From CAIOSQ01 sp044359885 (lineage in GTDB: Bacteria > Pseudomonadota > Alphaproteobacteria > CACIAM-22H2), in contig JBIKLI010000095.1 in NCBI GenBank assembly GCA_044359885.1, positions 1-13,172 of the forward strand: a DNA stretch of 13,172 bases, read 5' to 3'. Numbering within the stretch: the first letter of the stretch is position 1; the number at the start of each line of letters is the position of its first letter. The position numbers and the translations under genes are program-made. This document shows, one piece after another, positions 8,876 to 13,172 of the stretch. Below the pieces are notes generated by a model that was not told the DNA's origin, ran no database searches, and saw only the letters and a list, made by a program, of their open reading frames with translations.

Positions 8876-11221
8876 ATGAAGATCGTCTGCATCGGCGGTG
8901 GCCCGGCGGGGCTGTATTTCGGTCTGCTCATGAAGATGCGCGATCCGCGCCACGACGTGACCGTGGTCGAGCGGAACAAGCCCTACGACACCTTCGGCTG
9001 GGGCGTGGTGTTCTCGGACCAGACCATGGACAACATGCGCCGGGAAGACCCTGTGACGGCCGCGGCCGTCGCCGACGCCTTCAACCACTGGGACGACATC
9101 GAGCTTGAGTTCAAGGGCGAGCGGATCCGGTCGGGCGGCCATGGCTTCGTCGGCATCGGCCGGAAGAAACTGCTCAACATCCTCCAGGCGCGCTGCGAGG
9201 AACTGGGCGTGAGGCTGGTTTTCGAATCCGAGGTCGATTCGGACCTGGACTTCCCGGACGCCGACCTCGTCGTCGCGAGCGACGGCATCAATTCGCGCAT
9301 CCGCAGCCGCTACGCGGAGATCTTCCGCCCGGACATCGTGGTACGGCCGAACCGCTACATCTGGCTCGGCACGCACAAGCTCTACGACGCGTTCACCTTC
9401 GTGTTCGAGAAGACCGAGCACGGCTGGTTCCAGGCGCATATCTACAAGTTCGACGCCGACACCTCGACCTTCATCGTCGAATGTCCGGAGCATGTCTGGC
9501 TGGCGCACGGGCTCGACCGCGCCGACCAGGACGCGTCGATCGCCTTCTGCGAGCGCGTCTTCGCGCGGCACCTGGACGGCGCGCGCCTGATGACCAACGC
9601 CCGCCATCTGCGCGGCTCGGCATGGCTCAACTTCCAGCGCGTGACCTGCGCGCGCTGGCATCACTTCAACGGCCGCAGCCATGTCGTGCTGATGGGCGAT
9701 GCGGTGCACACGGCGCATTTCGCCATCGGCTCGGGCACCAAGCTCGCCATCGAGGACGCGATCGAGCTGGCGCGGCTCTTCGCCGGCACCGGACCGGCGC
9801 CGGACCGCGCCGACATCGCCGACATCCTCGACCGCTGGCAGGAGAGCCGGCGGATCGACGTGCTGCGGCTGCAGAACGCGGCCTGGAACGCCATGGAATG
9901 GTTCGAGGTCTGCGGCGCGCGATATTGCGACCAGCTGGAGCCGCCGCAGTTCATGTATTCGATGCTGACGCGCAGTCAGCGCATCAGCCACGAGAATCTG
10001 CGGCTGCGCGACCAGGGCTGGCTCGAGGGCTACGAGGCCTGGTTCGCCGGCCGCGCCGGCGTCGCGGCGCCCGCGGGACGCAAGCCCCCGCCGCCGATGT
10101 TCACCCCCTACCGGGCACGCGGCGTGACGCTCAAGAACCGCGTCGTCGTCTCGCCGATGGCCCAGTATTCGGCCGAGGACGGGGTCGTCGGCGACTACCA
10201 TCTGGTGCATCTGGGCGCGCGGGCGATGGGCGGTGCCGGGCTTGTCTTCGCCGAGATGACCTGCGTCAGCCCCGAGGGCCGGATCACCCCGGGCTGCCCC
10301 GGCATCTACACCGCGGCGCAGGCCGAGGCGTGGCGCCGGATCGTCGCCTGGGTGCACGCCAACAGCGACGCCAGGTTCGGGATGCAGATCGGGCATGCGG
10401 GGGCAAAGGGATCGACCCGGCTGGCCTGGGACGGCATCGACATGCCGCTGGAGCAGGGCAACTGGCCGATCGTCTCCGCCTCGCCGCAGCAATATCTCGA
10501 CGGCGTCAGCCAGACCGCGCGCGCGATGACCCGCGACGAGATGGAGCAGACCAAGGCGCAGTTCGTCGCCGCCGCATGCGCCGCCGCCGGGATCGGCGTC
10601 GACTGGCTCGAGCTTCATTGCGCGCATGGCTATCTGCTCTCGAGCTTCGTCTCGCCGCTGACCAATCGCCGCAACGACGATTACGGCGGCGATCTCGCGG
10701 GACGGCTGCGCTATCCGCTGGAGGTCTTCGCCGCGGTCCGTGCCGTGTGGCCGGCGGAGCGTCCGATCTCGGTGCGCATCTCCGCGCATGACTGGGTCGA
10801 GGGCGGGATCGTGCCGGCGGACGCGGTCGCGATCGCGCGCGCCTTCAAGGACGCCGGTGCCGACATGATCGACTGCTCGTCGGGGCAGGTCAGCAAGCGC
10901 GAGAAACCGGTCTATGGCCGGATGTTCCAGACGCCCTTCGCGGACCGGATCCGTCAGGAGGCGGGCATCCCGACCATCGCGGTCGGCGCGATCAGCGAGG
11001 CCGATCACGTGAACAGCATCATCGCGGCGGGCCGCGCCGATCTCTGCGCCGTGGCGCGGCCGCATCTCGCCAACCCCGCCTGGACGCTGACCGAGGCCGC
11101 GCGAATCGGCTACGCGCCGATCGACTGGCCGCGTCAGTACCGCTCGGCCAAGGGCCAGCTGGAGGCGGGCTTCCAGCGCGCCCAGTCGGCGGCTCCCGCG
11201 CCGCGTCGCGGCGAGGGCTGA
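8876..11221 (+). CDS. Bifunctional 2-aminobenzoyl-CoA monooxygenase/reductase-like protein (salicylyl-CoA 5-hydroxylase/oxidoreductase family)
   Basis: A 781-residue fusion of two flavoenzymes. Residues 1 to about 395 form a class A FAD monooxygenase: the FAD-binding GGGPAG is at 7-12, the DG motif SDGINSR at 135-141 and the GD motif GDAVHTAHFAIGSGTK at 274-289. After a proline-rich linker (about 398-407), residues 408 to about 750 form an old-yellow-enzyme barrel: VSPMAQYS at 425-432, Gln504, His507, the H-x-x-H pair His581/His584, and SPLTNRRNDDYGG at 593-605. This fusion is the known layout of Azoarcus evansii AbmA, which hydroxylates 2-aminobenzoyl-CoA and then reduces the ring to a non-aromatic 2-amino-5-oxocyclohexene-carboxyl-CoA. 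Databases also call the family salicylyl-CoA 5-hydroxylase/oxidoreductase, so salicylyl-CoA is the main alternative substrate. ATG 8876 follows GGAG (8868-8871). It is the first gene of the operon; the dehydrogenase follows after 3 bases. Both halves look intact. Confidence 0.9.
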   Translation: MKIVCIGGGPAGLYFGLLMKMRDPRHDVTVVERNKPYDTFGWGVVFSDQTMDNMRREDPVTAAAVADAFNHWDDIELEFKGERIRSGGHGFVGIGRKKLLNILQARCEELGVRLVFESEVDSDLDFPDADLVVASDGINSRIRSRYAEIFRPDIVVRPNRYIWLGTHKLYDAFTFVFEKTEHGWFQAHIYKFDADTSTFIVECPEHVWLAHGLDRADQDASIAFCERVFARHLDGARLMTNARHLRGSAWLNFQRVTCARWHHFNGRSHVVLMGDAVHTAHFAIGSGTKLAIEDAIELARLFAGTGPAPDRADIADILDRWQESRRIDVLRLQNAAWNAMEWFEVCGARYCDQLEPPQFMYSMLTRSQRISHENLRLRDQGWLEGYEAWFAGRAGVAAPAGRKPPPPMFTPYRARGVTLKNRVVVSPMAQYSAEDGVVGDYHLVHLGARAMGGAGLVFAEMTCVSPEGRITPGCPGIYTAAQAEAWRRIVAWVHANSDARFGMQIGHAGAKGSTRLAWDGIDMPLEQGNWPIVSASPQQYLDGVSQTARAMTRDEMEQTKAQFVAAACAAAGIGVDWLELHCAHGYLLSSFVSPLTNRRNDDYGGDLAGRLRYPLEVFAAVRAVWPAERPISVRISAHDWVEGGIVPADAVAIARAFKDAGADMIDCSSGQVSKREKPVYGRMFQTPFADRIRQEAGIPTIAVGAISEADHVNSIIAAGRADLCAVARPHLANPAWTLTEAARIGYAPIDWPRQYRSAKGQLEAGFQRAQSAAPAPRRGEG

Positions 11222-11224
11222 GCC

Positions 11225-12010
11225 GTGGCGGCGCCCTCGCAGGGCGGTCTTGCGCAGCGCCATGCGCTGGTCACCGGCGGCGGGCGCGGCATCGGCGCCG
11301 CGATCGCCCGGATGCTGGTCGGCGAGGGGGCGCTGGTGACCGTGCTGGGACGCGACGCCGCGCGCCTCGCGGCGATCGCCGCCGAGGCGCCGGCGCGTAT
11401 CCATGCGGTCGTCGCCGATGTCGCGGACGAAGCGCAGGTCGACGCCGCCTTGGCGGACGCCCGCCGCCGGTTCGGGAAGCTGGCCATCCTGGTCAACAAC
11501 GCCGGGCAGGCCCAGAGCGCGCCCCTCGCGCGGACCAGCGTCGCGCTGTGGCAGGCCATGCTCGCCGTGAATCTGACCGGAACCTTCCTGTGCAGCCGCG
11601 CGGCGCTGCCCGACATGACCGCCGCAGGCTGGGGGCGCATCGTCAACGTCGCCAGCACGGCGGGGCTGAAGGGCTACGCCTATGTCGCCGCCTATTGCGC
11701 CGCCAAGCATGGCGTCGTCGGCCTGACCAGGGCGCTGGCCGCCGAGGTGGCGCGCAGCGGCGTCACCGTCAACGCCATCTGCCCGGGCTACACCGAGAGC
11801 GACCTGCTCGCCGCGAGCGTCGCCAATGTCGTGGCCAGGACCGGACGCAGCCCCGAGGCGGCGCGCGCCGCGCTCGCCGCCGGCAACCCGCAGGGCAGGA
11901 TCCTCGAGCCGCGCGAGATCGCCGACACCGTTCGCTGGCTCTGCGGTCCCGACGCCGGGTCGGTCCATGGCCAATCGATCGCGATCTGCGGTGGCGAGGT
12001 GACCCCATGA
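11225..12010 (+). CDS. Short-chain dehydrogenase/reductase, probable 3-hydroxyacyl-CoA dehydrogenase of the aromatic-CoA pathway
   Basis: A 261-residue classical SDR with an NAD(P)-binding Rossmann fold. TGGGRGIG is at 17-24, an acidic AD motif sits at about 64-65, and NNAG is at 91-94. The active site is Ser144 with Tyr157-x-x-x-Lys161, followed by a cofactor-side P-G motif (CPGYTESD). The family oxidises or reduces alcohols, ketones and 3-hydroxyacyl-CoAs. Its place after the monooxygenase/reductase suggests it acts on a ring-derived hydroxy- or oxo-acyl-CoA; that is inference. The start is GTG at 11225, three bases after the previous stop, with GAGGG (11213-11217) seven bases upstream. Its end overlaps the regulator gene by ATGA, so translation is probably coupled. 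Family call certain; substrate unproven. Confidence 0.92.
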   Translation: MAAPSQGGLAQRHALVTGGGRGIGAAIARMLVGEGALVTVLGRDAARLAAIAAEAPARIHAVVADVADEAQVDAALADARRRFGKLAILVNNAGQAQSAPLARTSVALWQAMLAVNLTGTFLCSRAALPDMTAAGWGRIVNVASTAGLKGYAYVAAYCAAKHGVVGLTRALAAEVARSGVTVNAICPGYTESDLLAASVANVVARTGRSPEAARAALAAGNPQGRILEPREIADTVRWLCGPDAGSVHGQSIAICGGEVTP

Positions 12011-12546
12011 GCGCCGGCGCCGATCCCAGCCTCGCGCGGCTTGGCGCGATCGACGAACTGGGGCACGAGGCGCGCGCCGATGCTGGCGACCAGATGGCGC
12101 TGCGGCTTTGGCTGCGCATGCTGTCCTGCACCACCCAGATCGAGGACGAGATCCGGCGCCGGCTGCGCGCGCGTTTCGGCATCTCGCTCGCCCGTTTCGA
12201 CTATCTGGCGCAGCTTCATCGCGCGCCCGATGGCCTGCGGATGAAGGAATTGTCGCGCTGCCTGATGGTCACCGGCGGCAACGTCACGGGACTGACCGAC
12301 GAGCTCGAACGCGAGGATCTGGTGATGCGGGTCGGCGATCCGCTGGACCGGCGGGCCTGGATCCTGCGCCTGACGCCGAAGGGGCGCGCCGCGTTCGAGA
12401 CCATGGCGCGCGCGCACGAAGGCTGGATCCTGGAAGTCTTCGCCGGCACGGAGCCGCGCGCGATGCGCCATATGCATCAGCAGCTTGGCGAATTGCGGGT
12501 GAGGATGGCGGCGCTGCGCCAGACGGCGCGCAAGGAGGCGGAATGA
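12007..12546 (+). CDS. MarR-family transcriptional regulator
   Basis: A 179-residue protein with a MarR-type winged helix-turn-helix at about 58-125. The recognition helix is within MVTGGNVTGLTDELER (87-102). The wing D-P-x-D-R-R is at 111-116, followed by ILRLTPKGRA, the usual end of the wing strand. Helices at about 28-55 and 130-172 would form the dimer interface. The N terminus is about 25 residues longer than minimal MarR proteins. The ATG overlaps the dehydrogenase stop by four bases, with GAGGTGA (11996-12002) upstream; the end overlaps the next start the same way. Regulators inside aromatic-CoA clusters often respond to the CoA thioester (for example BadR, CouR), so this is probably the local repressor. 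The palindrome at 8834-8854 is the best visible target. Confidence 0.93.
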   Translation: MSAGADPSLARLGAIDELGHEARADAGDQMALRLWLRMLSCTTQIEDEIRRRLRARFGISLARFDYLAQLHRAPDGLRMKELSRCLMVTGGNVTGLTDELEREDLVMRVGDPLDRRAWILRLTPKGRAAFETMARAHEGWILEVFAGTEPRAMRHMHQQLGELRVRMAALRQTARKEAE

Positions 12547-13172
12547 CGACCCCAGACCCTCGGCCGGTGGATCCGGCGCTGCTCGCCGGCAATCGCCGGC
12601 CTGTCGCCGGCCATGCCGCGACGCATTTCCGGCTGGAGATCGCCGAGCGTGTGGCGACGATCACGCTCGACCGGCCGGAGCGCAAGAACCCGCTGACCTT
12701 CGACTCCTACGCCGAGCTGCGCGACTTCTTCGGATTGCTGCGCCAGGCCGACGACGTGCGTGCCGTCGTGCTGACGGGGGCGGGCGGGAATTTCTGCTCG
12801 GGCGGCGACGTCCACGAGATCATCGGACCGCTGATCGGCCTGAAGATGCCCGAGATCCTGATGTTCGCGCGCATGACCGGCGATCTCGTCAAGGCGATGC
12901 GCGCCTGCCCGCAGCCGATCGTCGCCGCCGTCGACGGCGTCTGCGCCGGCGCCGGCGCGATCCTCGCCATGGCGTCCGACATGCGCATCGGGACCGCGCG
13001 CAGCAGGACCGCCTTCCTGTTCAACCGGGTCGGCCTCGCCGGCTGCGACATGGGCGCCTGCGCGATCCTGCCGCGGCTGATCGGCCAGGGGCGGGCGAGC
13101 GAGCTGCTCTACACCGGCCGCAGCCTGGGCGGCGAGGAGGGCGAGCGCTGGGGTTTCTTCAACCGGCTGGAG
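12543..13172 (+). CDS. Enoyl-CoA hydratase/isomerase (crotonase) family protein with atypical active site, partial
   Basis: The frame is open from ATG 12543 to the window edge (210 residues, no stop yet). The start has a near-perfect AAGGAGG (12532-12538) and an ATGA overlap with the regulator. After an N-terminal extension of about 28 residues come crotonase landmarks: LDRPERKNPL at 42-51, the oxyanion-hole block NFCSGGD at 83-89, and VDGVCAGAGAILAMASD at 130-146. Rat crotonase has catalytic Glu144 and Glu164; by my alignment these positions are Ile140 and Arg162 (or Asn161). Asp169 in GCDMG sits near the D-x-G aspartate of dienoyl-CoA isomerase and PaaG, and close to that of MenB and BadI. 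A simple hydratase is therefore doubtful; an isomerase or a ring-opening hydrolase is plausible. Operon position supports a role in aromatic-CoA breakdown. Confidence 0.9.
   Translation, partial: MTTPDPRPVDPALLAGNRRPVAGHAATHFRLEIAERVATITLDRPERKNPLTFDSYAELRDFFGLLRQADDVRAVVLTGAGGNFCSGGDVHEIIGPLIGLKMPEILMFARMTGDLVKAMRACPQPIVAAVDGVCAGAGAILAMASDMRIGTARSRTAFLFNRVGLAGCDMGACAILPRLIGQGRASELLYTGRSLGGEEGERWGFFNRLE

Noticed and set aside
8678..11974. N-terminal extension of the - strand polyphosphate kinase frame to 1417 codons
   Set aside because: The family-length PPK2 starts at 8677 with a good ribosome site; the extension is antisense of the monooxygenase and dehydrogenase genes.

Overview
The window is dense, GC-rich DNA (roughly 70% G+C by eye) with tightly packed genes and strong third-position GC bias. 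Gene content and protein style (a single-chain methylmalonyl-CoA mutase of about 715 aa, a class IIA HAD hydrolase with a D-x-W motif, an EAL-protein tail, a polyphosphate kinase 2) suggest a chromosomal segment of an alphaproteobacterium, perhaps Rhodospirillales-like. The lineage is an inference. I see no tRNA, rRNA, CRISPR, transposase or integrase, and no stretch over 300 bases without a gene.

Left part, all on + (1-7701): the last codons of a probable EAL-domain c-di-GMP phosphodiesterase, a hairpin, a HAD-family hydrolase, a second hairpin, methylmalonyl-CoA mutase, then a very large (1300 aa) alanine-rich coiled-coil protein with two N-terminal membrane segments and a distinct C-terminal domain, closely followed by a GNAT acetyltransferase. 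The mutase, coiled-coil and acetyltransferase genes are close enough to be co-transcribed (gaps of 24 and 2 bases).

Middle (7702-8875): a class I-type polyphosphate kinase 2 lies on the - strand, convergent with the acetyltransferase (19-base gap holding a hairpin) and divergent from the next operon. The 198-base divergent spacer holds an unusually AT-rich imperfect palindrome, a probable operator/promoter.

Right part, all on + (8876-13172, continuing off the window): a compact operon with 3-base or ATGA junctions. It encodes a fused flavin monooxygenase/old-yellow-enzyme protein of the 2-aminobenzoyl-CoA monooxygenase/reductase (salicylyl-CoA 5-hydroxylase/oxidoreductase) type, a short-chain dehydrogenase, a MarR regulator and a crotonase-fold protein cut by the window edge. 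This looks like the start of a CoA-dependent aerobic pathway for anthranilate or a related aromatic acid. In it the aryl-CoA thioester is hydroxylated and reduced out of aromaticity by one polypeptide, then opened and degraded by beta-oxidation-like steps. The crotonase lacks both classical catalytic glutamates but has an Asp nearby, so it may be an isomerase or a ring-opening hydrolase instead of a hydratase. The expected CoA ligase and remaining beta-oxidation genes are not visible and would be expected downstream.
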